DNA of 64,000 bases, taken from Asanoa ishikariensis. Lineage in GTDB: Bacteria; Actinomycetota; Actinomycetes; Mycobacteriales; Micromonosporaceae. The stretch's first letter is position 1. Each line of letters starts with the position of its first letter. Location of the stretch: positions 1 through 64,000 of the forward strand of contig NZ_FNQB01000004.1 in assembly GCF_900107455.1 (NCBI RefSeq), written 5' to 3'. Positions 54,905-63,415 of the stretch are shown here, piece after piece. The notes beneath the pieces were generated by a model. The model searched no databases and was not told where the DNA came from. It was given only the letters and a program-made list of their open reading frames with translations. The position numbers and the translations under genes were made by a program.

Positions 54905-57900
54905 CTATGTGCTTGGTTGGTGATGGCGGGCGCGGTCCGCGTGGGCCCGCATCGCGCCGCGGGCGATAGCCACCGCCGCGTGCTCCGCCTCGGTGTCGAG
55001 CCCGAGGAGCCGGTTGCAGTGCAGGTGGACCAGGCTGGCGGCGACACCGGCGGGCCGTTCGGTGAGATGAAGCCGGCGGCCCAACTCGGCCAGGGCCGAC
55101 CGGCGCCGTGTCCAACTGGCCACCAGAGCGTCCCCAGCGGGTAGAGCGCGGATCGAGGCGAAGTCGTCCGCTGGGTCGACGAGCGCTACGGCCGAGCGGC
55201 GCATGGAGGTGAACACGGCGCGCCCGGCCGCGCTGACCGGTCGGGCGGACCACGCCGCGGTGAGCTCCGGGTCACCCAGCGAGCGCACGAGGTCGACGAT
55301 GCCGGCAGCGGCGACCAGGAGAGGCTCGGCGCCGACCGGAGCGGAGCGCAACTCGTCCAGCACGGTCAGGCTGTCGGCGGTGAAAACGCGCTCGGCGGCC
55401 GCGATCGCGTGGAGGCCCCCATACCGCTCGATCTCGGGCTCGTACCCGTCGAGCAGCAGTTCGCCGGCGAGCCCTCGCCGGCGCAACATCTCCGTCCAGT
55501 CCCGGACGGCCGAGAGGCCGGCGCTCCACAGCCGCTCGTCCGTGGAACGGAAGCGGAGCCGCAGGTGCGAGGCCGGATCCGCGAACCGGACGAAGTGCCA
55601 AGCGTCCACGTGGAGAGGACCGAGGAGCGCGTCGAGCAGGCCGGGCAGGTGCTCGCGCAGAACGATCAGCTCTGTCGATCGGGGTACGTAGAGCCGGGCA
55701 GAGAGCCACGAGCCGCCCGGCAGGACGAGCCGGTCGGAGCGTGGCGGGGCGCCGCGTACGGAAACGGGCTCGGGCGGTGCCGGTCGGGGCCCGGTCAACG
55801 GGATCACCAACTCGACCGTGTGTGCGCCATCGGGTCCGGTGAACCACCCGTCCGGGCAGTCCTCACCGCCGGGCAGTTCCAGCAGGCATGCCCCGGCCGT
55901 GCGAGCGACCTGCTGGCGCAGCATCCGAAGATGCAGGGGATCGGTGAGGTTCACTGGAATGTACTGGTCGTCCGCCGTACGCAGCAGCGCGGCGTCGGGG
56001 AGCCGGACGGCCTCTCGCCAGCGGGCGAACCGGTCTGCCCAGGACGCCGCGTCCGCTGCCGGCCCGGTGAGTGCGGGACTGAGGTTCCAGCGGGCCGATG
56101 ACAGGACGGTACGACCGAGGCGGATCCGCGGCAGGAAGGGCGCCTCGTCCAGCCCGGCCCAGTCCCAGCCGGTGAGCTCACCGCGGTAGCCGGTGGCGAG
56201 CTCGTCGAGGAGACGAGCGACAGGCGATTCGAGCGCGCCGGGATGCAGCAGGTCGAACCGGATGGGCACGACGTCGCGTCCGTCGTCGAGCGTGACCAGC
56301 CGGAGCCGGTGCTCGGTCGCGGTGACCCCCAACGCCGACAGGGGCAGTTCGCCGCCACCGCGGAGCCCAGGGCCGACGCCGACGCGAATGTGGCGGTCCA
56401 TCCAGTCGGGGGCGGCGCCGCAGTTCGCCGCCTCCTCGCCCGCCGTGCGGCAGACGAGGACGGCATGCCGCACGGCGCCATCGGTGTACGCCGCCCGCAC
56501 CGCTTCGCGCACCGGGCCCGCCGCCTGGCCGAGGAGCGCCGAGAACCGACCGAACGACGCACCGAGCCGACGGGTCCCCAGCGACCTACCTAGGACCAGG
56601 CGGAAGTCGCCAGCGTCCAAATGGGACGGTGATGCGGCACGGAGGACCGCGTACAGCTCTACTTCGGCGGGAGCGTCGACGTCGCGGTCCTGGTTGGCCA
56701 GGCGAGCCACGGCCGCCTGGTCGAGGACGATCTCACGGGCACCTTCCGCCACTGCTGCGTGCACGTACTCGGCGAGGAGCCGGCGCCGGCCCGGCAGCGG
56801 CGTGGCGGGTGCGCGGTTCCGGCCAGTGATCGGACCGAGCCCGGTGGCGCCGAGCAGCTCGGCGAGCGGCACCACCCGTCGAGGGCCGTAGCGGTGGAAG
56901 AAGCGCCGGTGGTAGGCGGCCAACGGCGAACGCCGCGCCGGGCCGGACATCCGCCAGATCGCCTCGACCGCCCGTGCCGCCTCGTCGACGACACCGTGGG
57001 GCAGCCGCACCTCCGCGTCCAGCCGCAGGTCGACGCGGATGGGCCGATCGGCCGCTTGGAGCGACCGCATCGTCGCGCTGACACGGTCGAAGATCGCCGC
57101 CCTTCGTGACGGGATCGCCGCCTCGTACTCGCGGAGCCCGGAACGGATGTGCCGCAAGACCGGATTCGCTGGGTGGTCCGGCCGATGGGCCAGCCGGTCG
57201 AGCACGTGGCCAAGGCCGTCGTCCACCTCGGAGGTCGGTGTGAGGTCGGAGTGGAGGAAGCCCAGCGTGACCAACCGTCCGATCAGTTCGGGCAGGAAGC
57301 GGGTCGGCGAGTCCGGCAGGGCGTTGGCAGCCTCCTCCAGCAGGCGTGCGAAGCCGATCGGAGCGCTCGCCGTGCGCAGTAGCGTCCGAATGGGCTCGGT
57401 GGCCTGGACGACTGTCTCCACCCCACGTCGCGGTAACACCAGGTGGTCACCGCGCTCGTGGACGGTCGCGTCAGCGACCAGCCGCGCTCGCGCCAGCAGG
57501 TCCGGCTCCCGCTCCAGCCGGGCGGCCACGGAGAGCAGCCAGGACGCGTCCGGCCGGGCGTGGTGGTGGTGCCGCACGCCGACGCGGACCCGGGCGCTGT
57601 CCCCGATGGTCCCGATCGCGATCCCCGCGAACAGCCCTGACGGCGTGGGTCGGTGACTCATCCGCAACGCGTAGCCGGTCAGGCCGGTGGCCAGTCGGAC
57701 AAGGCGCGAGCCGCTCGCCGAGTCACTGCGTTCGGCTGCCTCTGAGAGGCTCGGGCTGGCGAGCCGAACCGCATCGAGCAGCTCGGGTCGGCCGACCAGG
57801 TCCCGCACGTACCGTCGCAGGTGGACGTCCGAGACTCCACCGGGCGGCGGTGGCGCGGAAGCCCGCGGCAACGCGGGTGCGCGCACGAGGACGAACCCGG

Positions 57901-57934
57901 TCGCGGTGAAGCGTGGCTGCTGGTGGCCGACCAT
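54905..57934 (-). CDS. LanB-type lantibiotic dehydratase 2 (full length)
   Basis: The 1009-residue product from ATG 57934 has the same architecture as LanB1. The glutamylation domain has ATGFVLVRAPALPRASA, GYALRMSHRPTPSGLFAGIA and RFFHRYGPRRVVPLAELLGA. The C-terminal SpaB_C domain has SWLSARLYVPRSTELIVLRE, WHFVRFADPASHLRLRFRS and LLLDGYEPEIERYGGLHAI. The two dehydratases are clearly distinct paralogues. The start codon lies 3 bp after the stop of the SARP gene, so they form an operon. Its stop is 6 bp from the convergent peptidase stop. The substrate is unclear; precursor 2, with many Ser/Thr, is the leading candidate. Confidence 0.9.
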   Translation of the reverse strand: MVGHQQPRFTATGFVLVRAPALPRASAPPPPGGVSDVHLRRYVRDLVGRPELLDAVRLASPSLSEAAERSDSASGSRLVRLATGLTGYALRMSHRPTPSGLFAGIAIGTIGDSARVRVGVRHHHHARPDASWLLSVAARLEREPDLLARARLVADATVHERGDHLVLPRRGVETVVQATEPIRTLLRTASAPIGFARLLEEAANALPDSPTRFLPELIGRLVTLGFLHSDLTPTSEVDDGLGHVLDRLAHRPDHPANPVLRHIRSGLREYEAAIPSRRAAIFDRVSATMRSLQAADRPIRVDLRLDAEVRLPHGVVDEAARAVEAIWRMSGPARRSPLAAYHRRFFHRYGPRRVVPLAELLGATGLGPITGRNRAPATPLPGRRRLLAEYVHAAVAEGAREIVLDQAAVARLANQDRDVDAPAEVELYAVLRAASPSHLDAGDFRLVLGRSLGTRRLGASFGRFSALLGQAAGPVREAVRAAYTDGAVRHAVLVCRTAGEEAANCGAAPDWMDRHIRVGVGPGLRGGGELPLSALGVTATEHRLRLVTLDDGRDVVPIRFDLLHPGALESPVARLLDELATGYRGELTGWDWAGLDEAPFLPRIRLGRTVLSSARWNLSPALTGPAADAASWADRFARWREAVRLPDAALLRTADDQYIPVNLTDPLHLRMLRQQVARTAGACLLELPGGEDCPDGWFTGPDGAHTVELVIPLTGPRPAPPEPVSVRGAPPRSDRLVLPGGSWLSARLYVPRSTELIVLREHLPGLLDALLGPLHVDAWHFVRFADPASHLRLRFRSTDERLWSAGLSAVRDWTEMLRRRGLAGELLLDGYEPEIERYGGLHAIAAAERVFTADSLTVLDELRSAPVGAEPLLVAAAGIVDLVRSLGDPELTAAWSARPVSAAGRAVFTSMRRSAVALVDPADDFASIRALPAGDALVASWTRRRSALAELGRRLHLTERPAGVAASLVHLHCNRLLGLDTEAEHAAVAIARGAMRAHADRARHHQPST

Positions 57935-57937
57935 CGG

Positions 57938-58732
57938 CTACCGTCCGAAGGCGGGGGACAGCCAGGGGGAGGGGTCTCCGTTGGAGAGGGCGGGGTCACG
58001 ATCGAGAATCGCCCGTTGGATCCCGGCCAGCAGCGGGCCCGGCTCCAGACCGAGCTCTTCGGCGAGGGTGTGGCGGGCGTCGGCGAACGCGTTGAGGGCC
58101 TCACCGACCCGTCCGGCCCGGTAGAGCGCGATGATGAGCTGAGCGCGTACGCGTTCGCAGAGCGGATCCGCGTCGACCGAGGCCCGTAACCCGCCTACCA
58201 GCTCGTCGTCGAGGCCCAGCCGGAGCCGTGCGTCCGTCCAGTCGCGCACCGCGGACCGGTGTTGCTCCTGCAGGCAGTCGATCCAGCGGTCGATCGCCGG
58301 GGTCGTCGGCAGGTCGGCCAGGGGTTGGCCCCGCCACAACGTGACCGCGCGGCGGATCGACTCGGCCCCCTCGGCCACGTCGCCGCGCCGCAGTTCGTCC
58401 CGTCCCTGGTTGGTCAGCTGCTGGTGCGCGAGCGCGTCAAGCTCGCCAGCGTCGATCGCCAGCCGGTAGCCGGTGGTGGTGCAGCTGAGCCGGTGGCTGG
58501 AGCCGTCGACGGCCAGGGTGTTACGGATCGCCCAGACATAGGTGTAGAGGTTGGCGGCAGCGGATGCCGGGGGCTGCTGACCCCAGAGCTCGTCGACCAG
58601 CATGGACCGGGACACGAGCTGATTGGCGTTGGCAAGCAAGAGCGCGAGCACAACCTTCGGCTTGACCCGGTGAAGATGCTGCACGGTCGCGCCGCGACGG
58701 ATCTCTAGTTGCCCCAGGACGGAGAACCTCAC
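57938..58732 (-). CDS. SARP-family (BTAD) transcriptional activator 1
   Basis: The 264-residue product from GTG 58732 (GAGAGGG upstream) has an OmpR-type DNA-binding domain (VRFSVLGQLEIRRGATVQHL, VSRSMLVDELWGQQPPASAA) and a bacterial transcriptional activation domain (AVTLWRGQPLADLPTTPAID, LIIALYRAGRVGEALNAFAD, LAEELGLEPGPLLAGIQRAI). Small SARPs are typical cluster-situated activators. It is directly upstream of lanB2 (3 bp between stop and start) and divergent from SARP 2. A longer start at ATG 58795 is possible but lacks a ribosome binding site. Confidence 0.85.
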   Translation of the reverse strand: MRFSVLGQLEIRRGATVQHLHRVKPKVVLALLLANANQLVSRSMLVDELWGQQPPASAAANLYTYVWAIRNTLAVDGSSHRLSCTTTGYRLAIDAGELDALAHQQLTNQGRDELRRGDVAEGAESIRRAVTLWRGQPLADLPTTPAIDRWIDCLQEQHRSAVRDWTDARLRLGLDDELVGGLRASVDADPLCERVRAQLIIALYRAGRVGEALNAFADARHTLAEELGLEPGPLLAGIQRAILDRDPALSNGDPSPWLSPAFGR

Positions 58733-58817
58733 CAAGCGATCCCTCTCGTCTGCCCGATAAGATGGCGTGCGATGGCTGACCAGGTCATGGCGCATGGCCG
58801 AAACGCTAGAGCAGGGC

Positions 58818-58835
58818 GCTTATCGACCGCTTAGC
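58818..58835 (+). promoter_or_regulatory. Possible SARP-type heptamer direct repeats
   Basis: GCTTATC (58818-58824) and GCTTAGC (58829-58835) are spaced with an 11-bp period, the spacing typical for SARP binding. CGATAAG at 58755-58761 is a similar element on the other strand. Both lie between the divergent SARP genes. Only two copies are seen, so the call is weak. Confidence 0.3.
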
Positions 58836-58884
58836 ATCCATGGATCAGGGCCTATACAGCGCCGCCCACAGGGGGAGTCATCCA

Positions 58885-61674
58885 GTGAAGCTGCGCCTGC
58901 TCGGACCGGTCGAAGCCTGGAACGGCGACGTCCCAGTGCCACTCGGGCCACCTCAGCAGCGCTGCCTGGTGGCGATGCTCGCGATGGAGGTCAACCGGGT
59001 TGTCCCGGTCGAGCGGCTCGCCGGTGTCCTGTGGACCGGTGAGCCCCCGAAATCGGCCCGTAACGCGGTTCAGGTGGGCATTTCGCGATTGCGTCGACTC
59101 TTCTCGCAGCATTCCGACGACGGCCCGGTGCGACTGGTCACCAAGGCACCCGGCTACCTGTTGGAAGCCAACCCCGACGACATCGATCTGCATCGGTTCA
59201 ATCGGCTGGTCGCATCCGCCTGGGACACCGACGACGACGAGGCGCGGGCGAAGGTGCTGCACGAAGCGCTCGCGCTCTGGAACGGGCCTGCCCTGGCGGA
59301 CCTCGATCCCGCCGTACGCGAGCACCTGGCTCCCGGACTCGACGAGGCGCGTTGGTCGGCGATCGAGGAACGGGTCGCCGCCCAGCTGCGTCTCGGCCAC
59401 CATGACGGCCAGCTCATCGACGAGTTGCGCGAACTGGTCCGGATGCAGCCGACCCGGGAGTGTCTTGCCAGCCAGTACCTCACCGCGCTGCATCGGGGCG
59501 GCCAGCGTGTCGCGGCGCTCGACCATTACCGTCGGGTGGTTGACCAGCTCGCTCAGGAGCTCGGGGTGCGGCCAGGCGACCGGTTGCAGCGAGTCCACGA
59601 CGCCATCCTGCGCGGTGAGCCACTCGGTCCACCCGTCCGGAAGCCGGCACGACCGGCCGCCGTGGCACCTGCGCAACTTCCCGCCAACACGCCGTCGTTC
59701 GCCGGGCGGGTAGCCGCCCTCACCTGGCTCGACGACCTGCTGGACGCCGGCCCGAGCGCATCGGCCATGGCGATCGCGGCCGTATCCGGCACAGCCGGCG
59801 TCGGCAAGACCACGCTGGCCATCCACTGGGCGCATCGGGTGTCCGACCGATTCCCGGACGGCACTCTGTACGTCAACCTGAACGGCTTCGGTCCGGCTGG
59901 CCAGGCACTGGATCCCGCCGAGGTGTTGCGGCGCTTCCTCGACGCGCTCGGCGTACCGGCCGCGGAGATCTCCCACGGCCTGGACGCCCGAGTGGCGCAG
60001 TATCGAAGCGTGATCCGCGGCCGCCGGATGCTCGTCGTCCTGGACAACGCCCGCGATGCCGACCACGTCCGCCCGCTGCTGCCGGACACGACCACCGCCG
60101 CCGTCCTCGTCACCAGCCGGCATCAGTTGACGGGTCTGGTTGTCACCGAATGGGCGCGCCCGCTCCAACTCGGACTGATGTCGCCAGCTGAGTCACACGA
60201 GCTGCTGATCGGCCGGCTCGGTCCCGACCGGGTACGGCAGCAGCCGGGCATGGCGGAGCGAATCGTCACGTGGTGTGCCGGGCTGCCGCTCGCCTTGGCC
60301 ATCGTCGGCGCACGAGCCCAGCAGACCGAGTTCCCGCTCACGGCAGTAGCGGACGAGCTGGCCGCAGCCGACCGGCCGCTGGACGCGCTGGACGGCGGAG
60401 ACTCGATGACCCGGATCCGGGCCGTCTTCTCCTGGTCCTACCACGCCCTCACACCAGGCGCGGCCCGTCTGTTCCGGCTGCTCGGCCTGAACCCCGGTGG
60501 CGACATTGGACTCTCCGCGGCGGCGAGCCTCGCCGGGCTGTCGGAGACCGAGGTGCGCGTTCAGTTGAGCGAGCTCATGTGGGCCTCTCTGCTCGCGGAG
60601 CCAAACCCGAGCCGGTACGCGCTGCATGATCTGCTCCGCGGCTACGCCACGGAACTCGCGTGTGACGAAGAAGATCCCGATCGGCGGCGAGATGCCTTCG
60701 GGAGGCTTCTCGACCACTACCTGCACACCGCGGTCGCGGCGGACCGGCAACTGAGCCCGCGGCGTCGGCCCAGCCTGATCCCATTGGGCGACCCGGCTCC
60801 GCACACCAATGTCGGCCGGTTCATCGAACCTCTCGCCTGGTTCGCCGCGGAGCGCACCAACCTGCTCGCCGTGCTCGGCCGGGCCAGCGACCTGGGAATC
60901 TCGACGCAGGCCTGGCAGCTCGCGTGGGCCGCCGACTCGGCTTTGGAACGGCAAGGTCACTGGTCGGATTTCGCCCATGCGTGGCAGCTCGCGCTCTCCG
61001 TCGCGGGGACGCTGCCGGACGTGCGAGCGCAGGCGTTCGCGCACCGCCGGCTCGCCTACGCGTGCATGCTGCTCGGCCACGACGACAACGCCGGCGCCCA
61101 ACTGAGCCAGGCACTGCGCCTGTACGAGAGCTCCGGGGACGCGTTCGGGCAGTCGGTCGTCCACCACTCGCTGTCCAATCTCTACGACCACAGGCAAGAC
61201 CCGACACGCGCACTCCACCATGCCGAGCAAGCGTTGACGTGGGCCGAGCAAGCCGAAGACGCCAACGAGCAGGCCGCCGCGCTCAACGCCATCGGCTGGT
61301 GTCACGCACAACTCGGCCACCACGTCGAGGCGCTGACCTATTGCCAACGAGCACTGCGTCTCATCGACCCCAACAACCACCGCGCGATGGCGGACACCTG
61401 GGACAGCATCGGGTTCGCGCATCACCACCTCAGCGACTTCGCTCAGGCGGCGGACGCCTACCGCCACGCACTGACGCTGGCCCGCCAAGCCGGGGCCCGC
61501 CATCTCGAGGCCACCGTACTGACGCACCTGGGCGACACCCACCACGCCGCCGGCGAACAGGCGGCAGCCCACGACGCCTGGGAGCCGGCCCTGAAGATCA
61601 TGGTCGACATCGACGAAACGGCGGCCGACGAGATCCGCGACCGCATTGCCGTCGCCGCGGACCGGCGTCCGTGA
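58885..61674 (+). CDS. Large SARP regulator (AfsR-type: BTAD + NB-ARC + TPR)
   Basis: GTG 58885 has GGGGGAG 7 bases upstream and begins the OmpR-like domain directly (VKLRLLGPVEAWNGDVPVPL); ATG 58840 would add 15 residues without a ribosome binding site. The 929-residue product has a BTAD segment (LVRMQPTRECLASQYLTALH), an ATPase with Walker A AVSGTAGVGKTTLAIHWAH at about residue 305 and RMLVVLDNARDADHV as Walker B. Tetratricopeptide-like repeats fill the C-terminus (AEQALTWAEQAEDANEQAAA, YCQRALRLIDPNNHRAMADT). This is the AfsR-like architecture, in which nucleotide state and effector proteins control DNA binding. Divergent from SARP 1. Confidence 0.88.
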   Translation: MKLRLLGPVEAWNGDVPVPLGPPQQRCLVAMLAMEVNRVVPVERLAGVLWTGEPPKSARNAVQVGISRLRRLFSQHSDDGPVRLVTKAPGYLLEANPDDIDLHRFNRLVASAWDTDDDEARAKVLHEALALWNGPALADLDPAVREHLAPGLDEARWSAIEERVAAQLRLGHHDGQLIDELRELVRMQPTRECLASQYLTALHRGGQRVAALDHYRRVVDQLAQELGVRPGDRLQRVHDAILRGEPLGPPVRKPARPAAVAPAQLPANTPSFAGRVAALTWLDDLLDAGPSASAMAIAAVSGTAGVGKTTLAIHWAHRVSDRFPDGTLYVNLNGFGPAGQALDPAEVLRRFLDALGVPAAEISHGLDARVAQYRSVIRGRRMLVVLDNARDADHVRPLLPDTTTAAVLVTSRHQLTGLVVTEWARPLQLGLMSPAESHELLIGRLGPDRVRQQPGMAERIVTWCAGLPLALAIVGARAQQTEFPLTAVADELAAADRPLDALDGGDSMTRIRAVFSWSYHALTPGAARLFRLLGLNPGGDIGLSAAASLAGLSETEVRVQLSELMWASLLAEPNPSRYALHDLLRGYATELACDEEDPDRRRDAFGRLLDHYLHTAVAADRQLSPRRRPSLIPLGDPAPHTNVGRFIEPLAWFAAERTNLLAVLGRASDLGISTQAWQLAWAADSALERQGHWSDFAHAWQLALSVAGTLPDVRAQAFAHRRLAYACMLLGHDDNAGAQLSQALRLYESSGDAFGQSVVHHSLSNLYDHRQDPTRALHHAEQALTWAEQAEDANEQAAALNAIGWCHAQLGHHVEALTYCQRALRLIDPNNHRAMADTWDSIGFAHHHLSDFAQAADAYRHALTLARQAGARHLEATVLTHLGDTHHAAGEQAAAHDAWEPALKIMVDIDETAADEIRDRIAVAADRRP

Positions 61675-61699
61675 GGCCCTTGAGCCTGCCGCTGCGGGC

Positions 61700-63001
61700 T
61701 CACGCGAGATCGCCCTTCGGGCAGCCGGCCAGGTCGACGACGGCGAGGTCACGCAGGAACTCCGCCCATACCGCGGCGGCGTTGTCCACCAGCCGTCGCT
61801 CCGCGATGTCCATCAGGCCGCTCACGCTGGTCACGACGGCGGTCAGGGCGCCGTCGGAGCGGCGGATCATCGACTGGACGAGCCGGACGACCTTCGGGGC
61901 CGGGTACTCGAAGCGGGTGATGACGTCGACCTCGTCCCCGAGGACCAACTCGTGCAGGTACTTGATCGACACGTCCAGCTCCACCGGCCCGAGGCCCGCC
62001 GCCGTCAGGTCTTTGATCGACAGGCCGGCGTCGGTGAGAGCGGCCCACCTCGCCCGGATCGAATAGTCGAGGTACCGCGGGCTCCGGACACTCCCGTTGG
62101 CGCCGATGTCGTCGCTGCCGACGGTGATGGACGTCGTGTGTGTCACGCCGTCGTAGTGGGAGGACGACGTCCGGCTGGGCGGGACGACCGTGTGGGGTGG
62201 GGTGTCCTTCGTCCGTGCGCTGGATCGCTCGAGAATGGAGCGATAGGCCGCTTGAACCTCGGCGCCGGGGTCGACGCCCAGTTCGTCGTGCAGCTTCCGG
62301 CGCAGCGAGTGGTAGCGGGCGATCGCCTCAGCCTGCTGGCCGGCGGCCGACAACACCAACATCAACCTGGCCTGGAGCGTTTCGTCGAAGAAGTGGTACG
62401 TCGCCACCCGTCTCAACGTGCCGAGCACGGAGCGACCGCCATCGAGACGAAGCGATAGATCGGCTGCCTTGACGGCGGAAACGGCGCACTCGTGGTCGAT
62501 GGCACTGAATGGCGCCAATTGATCGGCCAACAGGTCCGCAGCTCCGGCACACGGTCCCCGCCACAATTCCAGGGCTTTCGCATAGGCCGACACCGCCGCT
62601 TCTGGATCGCCGGTGCTGACGGACGCACGAGCCTCCTCGGCAAGCTTACGAAAAGCCAGCAGATCCAGGTTGTTCTCGTCGGCCATGACGCGGTAGCCGC
62701 CTGCGTCGGAGGTGATCCAGCGTCCCTGGACCCGGGGTGCGATGTCCGGTTCGAAAAGCCGGCGCAGGTTGCCTATATAGCGGTGGACAATGTTCTTGGC
62801 ACTTGCAGGGGGCTGGTTCCCCCACAACATCGAGGTCACCTCCGGGGTGCTCACCTGTTCGCCGGCCCGGGTCAGCAGGAGCGCCAGAATCAGGCGCTGC
62901 TGACGGGGGCCAAGATCGAGTTCCTGGCCATACCGCCGCACCCGGACCGGGCCCAGGATCTCGAACAGTAGGGGCGGGGACCTGTCGCCGAGATCAGCCA
63001 T
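61700..63001 (-). CDS. SARP regulator fused to a hotdog-fold thioesterase-like domain
   Basis: ATG 63001 is preceded by AAAGG. The 433-residue product has an OmpR-like DNA-binding domain (LLFEILGPVRVRRYGQELDL, VTSMLWGNQPPASAKNIVHR) and a BTAD domain (LELWRGPCAGAADLLADQLA, LHDELGVDPGAEVQAAYRSI) up to about residue 255. After a Ser/Thr-rich linker comes a hotdog domain (about residues 290-433): SVRSPRYLDYSIRARWAALT, VELDVSIKYLHELVLGDEVD and VQSMIRRSDGALTAVVTSVS. This matches YbgC/4HBT acyl-thioesterase folds. The fusion suggests a regulator that senses, or is controlled by, an acyl thioester or similar ligand. It is convergent with SARP 2 (25 bp between stops). Confidence 0.8.
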   Translation of the reverse strand: MADLGDRSPPLLFEILGPVRVRRYGQELDLGPRQQRLILALLLTRAGEQVSTPEVTSMLWGNQPPASAKNIVHRYIGNLRRLFEPDIAPRVQGRWITSDAGGYRVMADENNLDLLAFRKLAEEARASVSTGDPEAAVSAYAKALELWRGPCAGAADLLADQLAPFSAIDHECAVSAVKAADLSLRLDGGRSVLGTLRRVATYHFFDETLQARLMLVLSAAGQQAEAIARYHSLRRKLHDELGVDPGAEVQAAYRSILERSSARTKDTPPHTVVPPSRTSSSHYDGVTHTTSITVGSDDIGANGSVRSPRYLDYSIRARWAALTDAGLSIKDLTAAGLGPVELDVSIKYLHELVLGDEVDVITRFEYPAPKVVRLVQSMIRRSDGALTAVVTSVSGLMDIAERRLVDNAAAVWAEFLRDLAVVDLAGCPKGDLA

Positions 63002-63415
63002 GGCTTGACCTTTCCGCCGCGCGGAGGCGGGCGGCCCTGACCCGCACGTGCTCGACCCGACGCCGGCATCCGGGCCTGGCCAGGGCGCCCGGACCGATCT
63101 CGCCGACGACCGATGGCGGCCGTTGCATGGTGTACTCCCCCCGAGGCGCCCGAGCCGGCGCCGTCGGTTACCAGGTTCGAGTCCGGGGCGTCCTCGTGCA
63201 TCAGTCAAATGCACCTGATTCCAAGGCGGCGCCGCGCGATACCGATGCGCGGCGGCCCGAATGTCCGATCTTTGCCGGGCCGACGGCGTCGGGACCGGAC
63301 GTGGCCAGAGTTCCTGAAGCGGTCAGGGTTAGGTCGTTTGACTCAAGACGCAGCCACCAGCCGTCGACCATGCAATAGGCTCGTACGTCAGTGCTGAGCC
63401 GATCGGGGCGTTGCC
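63002..63415. promoter_or_regulatory. Divergent intergenic region between SARP 3 and the LuxR/LAL gene
   Basis: This 414-bp gap must contain promoters in both directions. No ORF with family features was seen and no clear operator was found by eye. Confidence 0.4.
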
